A DNA stretch of 64,000 nt from Coix lacryma-jobi var. lacryma-jobi (lineage: Eukaryota > Streptophyta > Magnoliopsida > Poales > Poaceae). Below, piece after piece: positions 11,242-21,197 of the stretch (its first letter is position 1; every line of letters starts with the position of its first letter). Where the stretch lies: assembly GCA_009763385.1 (NCBI GenBank), contig CM019824.1, forward strand, positions 178,850,725 through 178,914,724, given 5' to 3'. Under the pieces are notes generated by a model that saw only the letters and a list, made by a program, of their open reading frames with translations, made no database searches and was not told the DNA's origin. A program made the translations under genes and the position numbers.

Positions 11242-11535
11242 CCTCGAGGCCCCGCGACGCCGCCCACGACTGCACGAGAGGGCGCCAACGGGCCTTCCTC
11301 GAGGCCTAGCCTCGACGCCCCGCGACGCCACCAACGACTACGCAAGAGGGCGCCAACGGGCCTTCCTCGAGGCCTAGCCTCGAGGCCCCGCGACGCCACC
11401 AACGACTACGCAAGAGGGCGCCAACGGGCCTTCCTCGAGGCCTAGCCTCGAGGCCCCGCGACGCCGCCAACAACTGCACAAGAGGGCGCCAACGGGCCTT
11501 CCTCGAGGCCTAGCCTCGAGGCCCACGACACCGCC
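11086..11535. repeat. 68-bp tandem repeat array, 7 units
   Basis: The core GGGCGCCAACGGGCCTTCCT recurs with starts at about 11088, 11143, 11211, 11279, 11347, 11415 and 11483. The first period is 55 bp and the other five are 68 bp. The 68-bp units contain the inverted repeat CCTCGAGGC-CTA-GCCTCGAGG, which the 55-bp unit lacks. Confidence 0.9.
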
Positions 11536-13196
11536 ACCAGCAACAACGCCGGGGGGCTCTCCCCTCCCCGGCATCAGGACGATAAACGCAGGACCGTTTC
11601 GAACAAGGAGGAACATCATCCCTCTCCGTGATCAAAAAGCTACGTTCCTCTTTCTAGCGTTTGGTTTTCCGTTCTGTTTCTTAAAAAGGCCAACGTTTAC
11701 GAAAACAATGATTAAAATTCCCGCGTCCGCGTTTGCTTCATCCCGAATAAGAACCAGAGGAGCAAGGGACGCGGGTCGGGTCTTCGAGAAAGCGGACCGG
11801 GTCCCGGCCGCCTGACGCCTCCGACGGCTAACGACACCGGCCCATCCGCAGAACCGAAACACGGCCCAAAGATCGAGCTCCTCAGGATCAAGAAAAGGAA
11901 GAAACAAAGGCGGGCACGCTGAGAAAAACACAAGCCTACTGCACTGTTGCTCCATTTTCCAAAGTCATGACAAACCTCGAAGGACGGCTGACCCTCAAGG
12001 GTCATGCCAAAGCAGGCAAGGAGCGAACCTATCGCCTGCGAAAGGCTACGGTCCCCTTTGCCGACCGCACCAAAGAGCACGACGCGACAATGTGACGGAA
12101 ACACGGTGCAGAGGCTAAAGAGAAGTTTTCGTAAAATCAACAAGAAAGACGCAGTGTTCTTTCCTTGATTTAACTTCAAATAATCTAATGCGTACAGAGT
12201 GTGCAGGAAGCCTCGGCCACCCTGGACCAACTCGACGGGGCCCGGGACGTGGCGCTGTTGCATTCGGTCGAGTACCCGTGAAACCTCCAACGGGACCTCG
12301 ACGGTACTACGTCTGAAGCCAAACAACCGAGGGCGTCACCAGCAAACGACCCCGCGACGGTTGGCGCATCGACCAGTGACCTCGATGGAAGCTCCAACTT
12401 CGCCCTTGCCATGCGCACAACCAGGGAGTCCGGTCAATCTCCCCCGACAACCCCGAGCTCGACTCCAGTTCGGAACATCGAACAACTACGTCGTTTCTAT
12501 CTCTAAAGCCTCGAGGCTTCGTACATTTCTTGTATTTTGTACGAACATCGCATCATGAATGAATAAAAGTTCAATTCCAAGTTCTTTATTTCGTTCAAAG
12601 CAGAGGTAGCCTCGACTCTGTCTAATCAGAGTCAAGACTCCCTCGGGGGCTAACCAGGGGATCCCCCCTAAGTTCCTAAAAACCTCGCACGTTTTTTACT
12701 AAACTCGACGTTATTTTGTTTATCTATGCCTCGAACGCGCCTCACGACTAAGAAGAAAACACCTTGAGCTCCCTAAGGGTCAAGGGTGTCGAGACGGGAG
12801 CTCGCCTACGCCCCCGGGCTACGGTACCTCCACTCGCTCCCACCCTCGAAGGACTCAAGTCTGTGTCGAAAACTTAGTCGAAGCAAAACTCAGGCAAAGA
12901 AAAATAAGAAAACTCGAGCGCAAAGATGATTCAATATCATCTCGGGCACTCACCCCAAAGCCCTCGAAGGAGTCTTTCCCACTCCTCCGAGGCCTCGGGG
13001 GCTATCAGGAGAAGGGTCTCTCCGACCCGACGTCCGACGCCCCCGAGACTTACGTTTTTGCTCGCTTTTCAAAACAGGCAACAAGGAATGAAATGCGAAA
13101 ATGTTTTTACATTAGGCCTCGAAGGCCGCGAGCATGTTCTTTCTTACAAAAATATCCTCCCACAGAGGACACAACACAAGGGCTCGGTGGCCCAAA
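11536..13196 (+). other. Retrotransposon interior without recognisable gene
   Basis: Several short ORFs on both strands show no domain. Phrases such as CTCGGGGGCTA recur (around 12640 and 12995) and resemble the polypurine/LTR junction, suggesting past recombination or duplication inside the element. Confidence 0.4.
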
Positions 13197-16100
13197 CTAA
13201 CTTTGTCTCTCCTCTTGAGGCTCGTCCGCAGGAGCAATCACCGAGGCGTCTTCAGGAGCCAAGGACGCTGCTGGGGGAAGCCCCACGTCCTCTTCAAAGA
13301 ACCGAGCCAGGGCCTCCCCAGGGGCCTCGACGGCCCTGGCGAATTCCGCGATCTCCCGCTCGGCTTCGTCTTCATCGTCCGGCAGGATATATCCTTGGCT
13401 GACGGCGTCGAAGTTGAGGCCGTCGTAGTGGCTGGAGATCACGGCGAAGGCCCACTTCACCCCAAGATGCAGGGCACCGCGCACCCGGTCATCCACCTGA
13501 CCCCTCAGGGCGGCCAGACGGCTGGTCAGGGAGCTCCCCGACTGACCATCTACGGTCCCGAGGGACGCGCAGGCCTCGGCGGCAGCATCTTGCAGAGCCT
13601 GGTGATCCGAAGCCTCAGCCTGGTAAACCGACTGCAGGGCGGCCGAGGCCTCCTCCGCCTCAGCAAGCTTCCTCTTCAGCTCTGCAGAGGATCGACACAA
13701 CTCGTCAAAAGAAAAAGAAAACGCGATGAGGAAACCATAAGGCCTACGGAACAAAAGGTCACCTTTCACCACACCCTCCCACTTCTGGGCGTCAGTGGCC
13801 GACGCCTCAGCAGACTTCCGAGCCTGCTCGAGGTCCGTGCTCAGGGCCCGCGCTTTGGACGCCTCCTCGGCAGCCTGAGCACGAAGGGCCTCGGCCGCCT
13901 TCTCGGACTCCTCCAGCCGCGACGCCAAGTTCTTAACCTTCTCCGCCTCCCGGGCGGCGTACTCTTGGGCCTCGGCAACCGCGGCGGTCAGGTCCGAGCA
14001 GCGGACGCTCAGCCCGCCCGCCTCGGTACTCTTCTCGGCAAGCTGCTTCTGGGTGCGGGCGAGCTCAGCGCTCGACGTCTGAAGCTGCTCCCAGACGCGG
14101 CTCTCCCGACGGAGGAAATCCGACTTAGCCCGAGAGGTCTCCATGAGCTCCTAAGGTGGATAATCAACTGAACATTAACCCCCCTTTTTACGACAAAACG
14201 GGAAGAAGAGGATCGCCCAAACAAGGGTCCTCACCTGGACGGCCCGAGGGAAGTCCCTTTCCACCAACGTCAGGGACGTCTTCAACGACCGCGTGAGGAG
14301 CGAGCCGAGCTGCCCGAGGACGTTCCAGTTTCTGGCCTCGGGGGCATCGTCGAGGACAAACACCGGCTCGGCCTCGGGATCAGCTGGATCCCTCCACTCC
14401 ACTCGAGGACCGCCCCAAGTGGGAGAACGACCTCCCAAGCGGGCAAGGGCCGAGCTTTCGCCCCCTCCTCCAACATCTGGTACCGGCAGCCTCGGCGGCG
14501 CGCTGGTAGCCTCGCCCTCCACCTCTGCTTTCCCACCTTTTGGGGAAGTCTCGTCAGAAGAGATGTTATAGATCTCCTCCGGCAAGCGCGACCCCTGAGG
14601 CAGGACGTCAGCCCCAGCCCCGGGCGCAACGGCCTGGGACGGCTCTGCCTCAGCCGCCTTGGCGGCCTCGACTTCAGCGGTCGAGGCCCCTGGGGCGCCT
14701 TCATCCCTCGACGCCCCAGAAGCAGGGTCCTCCTCTGGTGCCCTACCAGAGACCGGGGCCCCCTGTGGGAACTTGACCATTTCGGGCGTGACGTCCGGCC
14801 CGCCGGACCCCGACAGTGGTGGCGTCACAGACGGTGCCACCACCGCGCCGGCGGAGGAGGTCGCACCCACTTTCAGCGCCTTCCGAGGGAGGAGGGATAA
14901 GGCCTCCACGGACCGCTTCCCGCTGAGACAAGAGAAGAAAGATACGCATCATGAAGAAAAAATCCCCACACGAGCAAACACGGGACGGGCAAGAGACGAG
15001 TGCTCACCCAGCCCTTGGCGCCCTCCTCGCAGAGGGCATAGGTGGGGTCTGCAGCCGCGGTGTCCCTGCAGGGGGAACCCCGCTCGGGGGAGGCGGTAGC
15101 TCCGTCTCAAGGATCTCCGTCAAAACCCCCACCGACGGTGGCGTTGACGGGCCCTGAGTGGACCCGTCGCCCCCCCCCGGGGCGCAGAAGCCTCGCCACC
15201 CGCGCCCAGGACAGGAACAGGGCTCTTCCCCGCCGCCTGCGCCCCGGGCACGCCCATCACGGGGCTCGCCAACCGGACCGGCGAATGGTCCACGTCTGGG
15301 AACCCCGCCAGGGGCTCGGAGTCCCCCTCCGAGCCCTCCTCGTCTTCATCATCGGAATCCTCCTCCGTAGGGGAGGACTCATCCGGCTCACCATGGAGCT
15401 TCTGTTGCCGCCGACGCCTCTCCAGGTCGTCACGGTCCTTCCGACGCTTAGCCCGCCTGATGTTCCTGTCGTCCTTTCTCTTCTTCCTCTCCTCGGCCAG
15501 GCGCCGCCTCTCCTCCCTTTCCTCAGGAAGGGGAGGTTTCGAGGCGCTGACCCCCTGTAAACCCTGCAAAAAGAAGGAAGTAAGGATCGAACACGAAAAA
15601 AGAAAGCTCCGCAGCAACACACCCAAAGGATCGATCCCCTTACCAAGCTGATGTACCCGCGGAACGGGCGCATCGGAATACTGAGCAGTTTGTTCGCGTC
15701 CTTCACCTCCTTTACCGCATCCCTCGCCCGGCGAACGAGCTCAGGATAGGCGACCGGGGACGCCCTCATCTGGCACCCCTGCAGGAGAGGCGCGTCGTCC
15801 CTCATCTTCGCCATGATCAGGGGCCGGTTCATCAGCGGCTACACGCACCGCTGGTGGAACCAGGCCACGACCATCCCGGCCGTAAGACCCGCCTTCCGCA
15901 GCCTCGACAAGGCCTCAAGTAGCGGGTCGAGTCGACTCTGCCTCTTGTCGACGACGCCGTAGTTCCAAGAGTCCGGCCGCGACTCGATGACGCGACCGGT
16001 GTATGCTGGCAGCAGCCCGTCGTCGTTGCGAAGGTAGAACCAGCCCATGCGCCAGTCCTTGTTCGAGGTGGCCGCCTGGGACGCAGGCCCGACCTATGCT

Positions 16101-16542
16101 GGCGAACGGAGAGCACGCAGCTCCCCGACCTCATCAATCTCCGCCGACCCTCCAAAACCGCCTTCGTGAAGAGCTCGCCCCAGAAGAGGTGGATCCAGAG
16201 CTCCCAGTGGGGCTCGATCCCCAGGAAGCCTTCGCAGACGGTCGCGAAGATGGCCGCCTGTGAAATAGAGTTGGGGGCAAGGTGATGCAGCTCGAGCCCG
16301 TAGTAGAAAAGAAGCGCCCGGAGGAACCGGCTTGCCGGTACCCCGAACCCACGCTCGTGGAAAGCGATGAAGCTGACCACGTAGCCGTTCGGGGGCCTCG
16401 GCTCCTCCTCCTCCGGACCGGGGGCGATCCACTCTGGCCTATCGGAGCCGGAAAGGCCCCGAAGAAGTCATCTCTGCACCAGCTCCGCCAGCTTCTCCGG
16501 GGTGGCGGCAGAAGCGCCCCATGGCTCAGCGGCGTCGGCCAT
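13197..16542 (-). pseudogene. Antisense multi-exon PF04195-like retrotransposon gene, broken
   Basis: Read on the strand opposite to the LTRs. The ATG at 16540-16542 opens a reading frame that leads into a block (NGYVVSFIAFHERGFGVPAS, ELHHLAPNSISQAAIFATVC) I associate with the grass 'putative gypsy-type transposon' domain (PF04195). Downstream are an Arg/Glu-rich stretch (REERRRLAEERKKRKDDR, ~15440-15530), an acidic block (14230-14900) and a long Ala/Glu coiled coil (13200-14140), ending at 13197. GT-AG introns are visible, e.g. donor about 15650 with acceptor about 15563, and one splitting the coiled coil at about 13690-13760. Damage: in-frame TGA at 16468-16470, a frame change near 16150 and a stop near 15840. 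Antisense ORFs are known in Tat-type Gypsy elements; the role of the protein is unknown. Confidence 0.68.
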
Positions 16543-16585
16543 CCCGAACGACAGAAGGCGGAGGCGCAGATGTCACAAAGAGGAA

Positions 16586-16587
<2 letters not shown>

Positions 16588-16639
<52 letters not shown>
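16588..16639. repeat. (TC)n microsatellite, ~52 bp
   Basis: An uninterrupted CT dinucleotide run. On the minus strand it is a (GA)n tract between the antisense TATA box and the antisense ATG, so it would lie in the 5' UTR of that gene. Confidence 0.95.
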
Positions 16640-16642
<3 letters not shown>

Positions 16643-16787
16643 TTGCCTCTCAACCCTCTACTCCGCCGCTGGCCCGGTCTCTCCCTCCCCACCTCTGCTT
16701 TTGTGTGGCTGGACGGAGGAGGAAGACGAAAGAGTAAGGGATACGAGCGAATGAGGAAAGGAACCGCTCCGAAATCCCCAAGGGGCG

Positions 16788-16795
16788 TATTTATA
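16788..16795 (-). promoter_or_regulatory. TATA box of the antisense gene
   Basis: Reads TATAAATA on the minus strand, about 245 bp before the antisense ATG at 16542, with a GA tract in between. It suggests that the antisense gene has its own Pol II promoter within the retrotransposon. Confidence 0.55.
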
Positions 16796-16829
16796 GGGTG
16801 AAAACCAACGACCAGATCCCGGTCGGTCA

Positions 16830-18640
16830 CTATTCACCCGCATTTAATGCGTTGCACGCTAGGAGATCTCATGATTGCGAGAATCCCCTCGATACGAGTG
16901 CGCACGCAAGCATTAAATGTCTGGTCGTGGGCCCTTGCACACGTCCGCAATGGGCGCCGCCCACGACCCCAGAAAGCCGCCTAAAAAGGCGCGCCCGCCG
17001 CTCCGACGGAAGAGGTGTCCTACATCTGATTCCTTCCCTGCGAAGGAATCCAGGGCACCGAGCCCGTTACGTTCCAGGGGTTCAAAGGCCGACCCCTCTG
17101 AGGGTTCGACAGCCGCCCCAGGATAACAGAGTCAGGAATGGCCACAGATGCGCCCATCGCATGGCCCGAGCCAAGCCTGAGCACGACCGCTCAGGGCATC
17201 CAGAGTCTATCCAAGGCTAGCAGGACGGTCTCAAAACGGGATCCCAACGAAGGGAGGCAACGAGCCCTCAGAACCAATCGAACGGTTCCGGGCCCTAGTG
17301 ACTGTCCTCTGGCTCCAAGTGTGCGCCTCCGGGCCCCTAGCCGACCCCTATCGAACGGGGCACGGGCACGCACTTGGATTTACCCGTTAACAGCTCATCA
17401 GGGACGCCGTGACCGATACCTACCGATGGTAGCGCGGCGTCACCACCCCTCTTCCTTGCAAAAAGGATGCGTGAGGGTCGAAAAACCAAGACGAGGCCGC
17501 CTCTGACCGACCCTTTACGAAAAAGGGCTCTGGGGCTCGCCTCGCACCCGAGATAAGGTCGAAAAAACCTTGGACTACCCCCAATCCCAAAGCCATCGAT
17601 CGGCAACCGAGGAGCTCGGGGGCTCGGGGAATACGACTAATCTCTTTTCTTTGTGTGAACACGAGATTTTCAGCCCTTGGACGAACGTCTCACTCCACCA
17701 AGCGAGGCCTCGGGCGAACGCTCGTTCTCCGCCTCGCCCGAGCCCTCCAAGCCAGGCCTCGGGCGAACGCACGTTCTCCGTCTCGCCCGAGGCCTCCAAG
17801 CCAGGCCTCGGGCGAACGCTCGTTCTCCGTCTCGCCCGAGCCCTCCGAGCCAGGCCTCGGGCGGAGTCTCCCACGACAGAGGAAAGGTAACCGCACACGT
17901 TTAATGCGCCCACCTAACCACGTCTCGAGCCGGTTGACAGGTACACGTGGCAACTCCCCATCCGCTCAACTACCAGGGGCCACCACGACCGCCGCCCTGG
18001 CGCCACGATCTCCACTCCCTGACGACTTCCGCCTAAAAAGGCGCGCCCAACGGGCAGAAGGATTCCAAACGACGGAGGCTTCTTCAAGAAGGTAAAAACG
18101 GGCCCCGGCCCTTCCAAGTCTCGAGGCAGCGAAGGCTGGCCCTCAAAAAGGGTTCGACAGCCGGCTTCGAGCACCCGAGTCAGGGACACCAAGGGGCGCC
18201 ACTCGCAGCATCGCTCGAGGGCCAAGCCCTCGAGGCCCCTCACGTGTATCCAAGGCAGGGCGCATGACATGTAGTGAGATCCCCTCGGAGGGAGGCATCG
18301 AGCCACCGGGTCCTATCGAATGGACCCGACACTCCTGCAGACCGAGCGCCCGTGCTTTATGAGATCGCCTCTGGGCTTCAGTCGGCCCTATCGAACGGGG
18401 CACGAGGTCTCACTTGGATTCCCCCATTACCAGCTCACCGGGAACCTCGATACTCGCCCGCTCGTGGTAGTACGAGGCATCCCCCTCGCATCCGATCGAA
18501 AGGACTCGCGGGATGACAAGCCAGGGCAACTGGCGTGCCGGACAGGTCGAAGAGCCGGCCGGTCGGTTCAGCCTGGCACCCCTCGACGAAAGAGGGTCGA
18601 AGAACTCGGGGGCTCGACACTCCCGAACCTAAAAAACGTA
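16830..18640. repeat. Diverged ~1.04-kb direct duplication
   Basis: Matching landmarks recur at a constant offset of about 1040 bp: CTAAAAAGGCGCGCCC (16981 and 18031), GGGTTCGACAGCCG (17102 and 18147), TATCCAAGG (17213 and 18247), CCCTATCGAACGGGGCACG (17346 and 18387). Between the two copies, 17690-17870 carries the same ~50-bp units seen in the LTRs. Confidence 0.7.
17690..17870. repeat. LTR-type ~50-bp tandem units outside the LTRs
   Basis: GCCTCGGGCGAACG...GTTCTCCG(T/C)CTCGCCCGAG units identical in design to those inside both LTRs. They lie about 1 kb upstream of the 3' LTR. Confidence 0.8.
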
Positions 18641-18846
18641 ACTAACACTCACACTCGTGAAAAAGCCCACGAGGGAGTCCTAACCACTCCCCCGTGGCCT
18701 CGGGGACTACACCCGCGGGTGTCGCTCGCACGACACCCATGGAATCAAAACAACCAAACCCTCGAGAACCAGTTAGCTAACCCTCGAGATTCCGGTAGGG
18801 GGCCCCTGCTCGAGTGCTAGCACTCAAACAAGGGCTCGGGGGCTAC

Positions 18847-20156
18847 TATCGGGGGACCACAAAAGGGGTACCCCCAATCAACGCAAAACAAATAAGTTAA
18901 ACCTAGAGCACCAATTAATAAGAGACCAAACTAGTCTAACCCCCTAAAAAACCAACCCCTCGAGGCCTGCAACGCTGGCCCTCCAAGCCAAGCCTCGGGT
19001 GAACGCTCGTTCTCCGTCTCGCCCGAGCCCTCCAAGCCAGGCCTCGGGCGAACGCTCGTTCTCCGTCTCGCCCGAGCCCTCCAAGCCAGGCCTCGGGCGA
19101 ACGCTCGTTCTCCGTCTTGCCCGAGCCCTCCAAGCCAGGCCTCGGGCGAACGCTCGCTCTTCGTCTCGCCCGAGCCCTCCGAGCCAGGCCTCGGGCTGGC
19201 GCTCGTTCTCCGTCTCACCCGAGCCCTCCGCGTCAGGCCTCGGGCGAGCGCTCCACTACCCTTCAAGCCTCCCACAAGAAGGAAGCTCCCTGCTTCTCAG
19301 CTCTGACAACCGTACCAGCCTCATACTGCGCAATTAATGCGTCCACCTACTCCGGTCACATCCTCTGGTACACAACGTGTGCCACAGTGAACCGGAGCCA
19401 GAGTCAAGACTCCTTTTTCACCACAAGCATGGGCAAAAAGGCACCAGTACAGCACTGTTCGGCCATACCCTGCACTGTAGCAAGCTCGAGCCACATCTCG
19501 AGGCCTGGATTCCCCGCCGTCCAGCCGGGTTTTCTGGGACTTGCCCATACCTGCGGGGGCTCGAGCCCCCCGTAGGCGCCACCTCGAGGCCGGCCCTGCG
19601 CCCCTCGAGCCCTGACAGCTTTCATGCTATTGGAAGATAGGTACCCCAAGACTCGGAGGGACCCAGCCGCGTCATGTACGTGCCGGAATGGGCGCTGCAC
19701 GGCCTCACGTCGCCACGCCTCCACGTCCGCGCCCGGGATGGAGGCCACGCTTCAAGGACGCTTCAACAGCAACCCCCACGCCGGCTCCAGTATCTTCGAC
19801 AAGACATAATTCCTACCCTTCGCCGTATCGGGCGCTGTACATATCTCTACTGTGTAACCCTGGCCTCCTCTTGCTCTATAAAAGAGGACACCAGGGCCCT
19901 TCACGGGGACGGCTCCTCGACGAATCCACACGACACACACGAGTCCAGACTCAGGTCTACGCTCGTTGAGCTTGTATTGTCCCTGTACAAGCACTTAGGT
20001 GCAAGTAATACCAGAACCTCCTCCCCCCGCTGGACGTAGGGCCTTCTTTGTCCGAACCAGGATAAATCCTTGTGTCATCTTGCATCACCATCCAGGAAGA
20101 GAGCACGCGATCATATTACTAGTTGGTGTCATACCCCCGAGGTGAAAACACCGACA
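18847..20156 (+). repeat. 3' LTR
   Basis: Near-identical to 9042-10352, including ~50-bp units (about 18985-19240) and TATAAAAG at 19877-19884. It starts TATCGGGGG instead of TGTCGGGGG, so the terminal TG is mutated in this copy. Confidence 0.9.
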
Positions 20157-20232
20157 GGTTGGTGTTACCAACCGGGGCTAAAGGTCCTTCACGAGTGGAT
20201 TCAAAAGGAAAACGTCCAGAGCTATGTCACGT

Positions 20233-20303
20233 GGGTTGCGTAGCTCAGTTGGTAAGCGTGCCTGAGGCGAGCTGTGCTGAGTTCGAATCTCACACAACAC
20301 ACA
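20233..20303 (+). other. tRNA-like sequence in the mini-CACTA
   Basis: It has an A-box-like TAGCTCAGTTGG (20241-20252) and a B-box GTTCGAATC within 20281-20289, about 37 bp apart. The T stem pairs 4 of 5, but the acceptor stem is only partly paired and the D and anticodon arms are poor. It is best read as a decayed tRNA-derived (SINE-like) insertion or capture, not a functional tRNA gene. Confidence 0.45.
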
Positions 20304-20812
20304 TTTATTTTTCCTCCCGGACCTTTAGCCCCGGTGGGAAGCACCCGGGACTAAAGGCCGGGACCTTTAGTCCCGGATTCTTAGCCCCGGTTGGCATACC
20401 TGGGGCCAAAGACCCATTCGGTAGTAGTGATAAGTCTAGTGGTTCAGATAGATGCTTATCGAAAAAGCTGCTTGGCAGGTCACAACAACTAAACACATCA
20501 TGATATACTATACTCAACTATTTATTAAATTGCATTCTTTTATGAATGGAGGGAGTATACTTAAGTCTTTATCTTTATGAAAAAGCCTCGGAGGAGGCAC
20601 TTTGGCTTAACTAGCGGCTGCCACGCATTCTCCACCCCTTATGCTCTGATGATATAAAATCCACTGAAGACATACTCCCTCCATACTGGTAAAGAAGGTC
20701 GTTTAGGACATGATCACGTTTACCAAGGAGAGCCAAAGAGTGATTAATTTAGGGGTATTTTTCCATGTCTGTCCCTATTAAATAGCGGTGCGGTTGCTTC
20801 CTGTACACAAGT

Positions 20813-20887
20813 AATGAGTAGCCCGAGTGGCTATGCCCATGCGCCCCGAAACACGAGGTCGTTGGTTCGAGTCCTCGCACCAATGAC
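20813..20887 (+). other. tRNA-like sequence in the 5' part of the mariner element
   Basis: It contains an A-box-like TAGCCCGAGTGG (20819-20830) and a canonical B box GGTTCGAGTCC (20864-20874), 45 bp apart. The spacing suits a Pol III internal promoter, but the stems do not close into a clean cloverleaf. It is likely a decayed tRNA-derived piece just upstream of the transposase promoter. Confidence 0.4.
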
Positions 20888-21116
20888 TATTTTTGTTGGC
20901 TCATTTTGCATGGCACTGTGCTGGTCGCATGGAGGGCTGCATTCGCGGGCACGTTTTGGCCGCCCGTGGCATTTTTGGCCTTGCGCGCGTGACTGCTACC
21001 GCTTGTGGTCGAATTTTTCATCTAATCGATGTTGTTGCCTTGCGCGCCGACTGCTGCCGCTCTTTTATTTCAATTTTCATCGATCAAGCGCCTGGTGCTG
21101 CTAGCCTTTGCCACTC

Positions 21117-21124
21117 TATAAATA
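21117..21124 (+). promoter_or_regulatory. TATA box of the mariner transposase gene
   Basis: TATAAATA lies 74-81 bp upstream of the ATG at 21198, inside the transposon, so the gene carries its own promoter. Confidence 0.65.
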
Positions 21125-21197
21125 GTCTTCTCTCCAAACGAGCGTCCTCTTCATCTCCTTGTGTTCCTGTTTGTGCTGCTAGCTAGTTTAGCTACAA

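Larger units (their letters stand above)
9042..20156 (+). mobile_element. Non-autonomous Gypsy-type LTR retrotransposon, 11.1 kb
   Basis: Two ~1310-bp LTRs (9042-10352, 18847-20156) bound the element, flanked by a perfect 5-bp GGTTG duplication (9037-9041, 20157-20161). The sequence directly after the 5' LTR, TTGGCGCACCAGGTAGGGG, is in the primer-binding position. A purine-rich CTCGGGGGCTAC precedes the 3' LTR. I could recognise no reverse transcriptase, integrase, RNase H or protease anywhere in the 8.5-kb interior. What it carries instead is tandem repeats and a gene in antisense (13197-16542). This layout resembles Tat-lineage Gypsy derivatives (Grande/RIRE2 type), an inference from layout alone. 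It presumably moves with proteins from a relative. Confidence 0.88.
8891..20429. mobile_element. Mini-CACTA transposon split by an LTR retrotransposon
   Basis: The termini are CACTACTAGAAACAGG (8891) and the complement of CACTACTACCGAATGG (ending 20429). Both are flanked by the 3-bp direct repeat ATA (8888-8890, 20430-20432). Sub-terminal hairpins of the form TTTAGCCCCGGTTGG...CCAACCGGGACTAAA occur at 8946-9036 and 20157-20420, typical of grass En/Spm elements. Without the 11.1-kb inserted retrotransposon and its TSD the element is only about 419 bp and has no coding capacity. It also holds a tRNA-like stretch at 20233-20303. Confidence 0.85.

Noticed and set aside
11086..11535. CRISPR-like array
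   Set aside because: The repeats are contiguous tandem units without unique spacers, in a plant retrotransposon.
13134..14171. 345-codon plus-strand ORF
   Set aside because: Mirror of the antisense coiled-coil exon, with no domain of its own.
20241..20303. Functional tRNA gene
   Set aside because: Boxes are present but acceptor, D and anticodon stems do not close.
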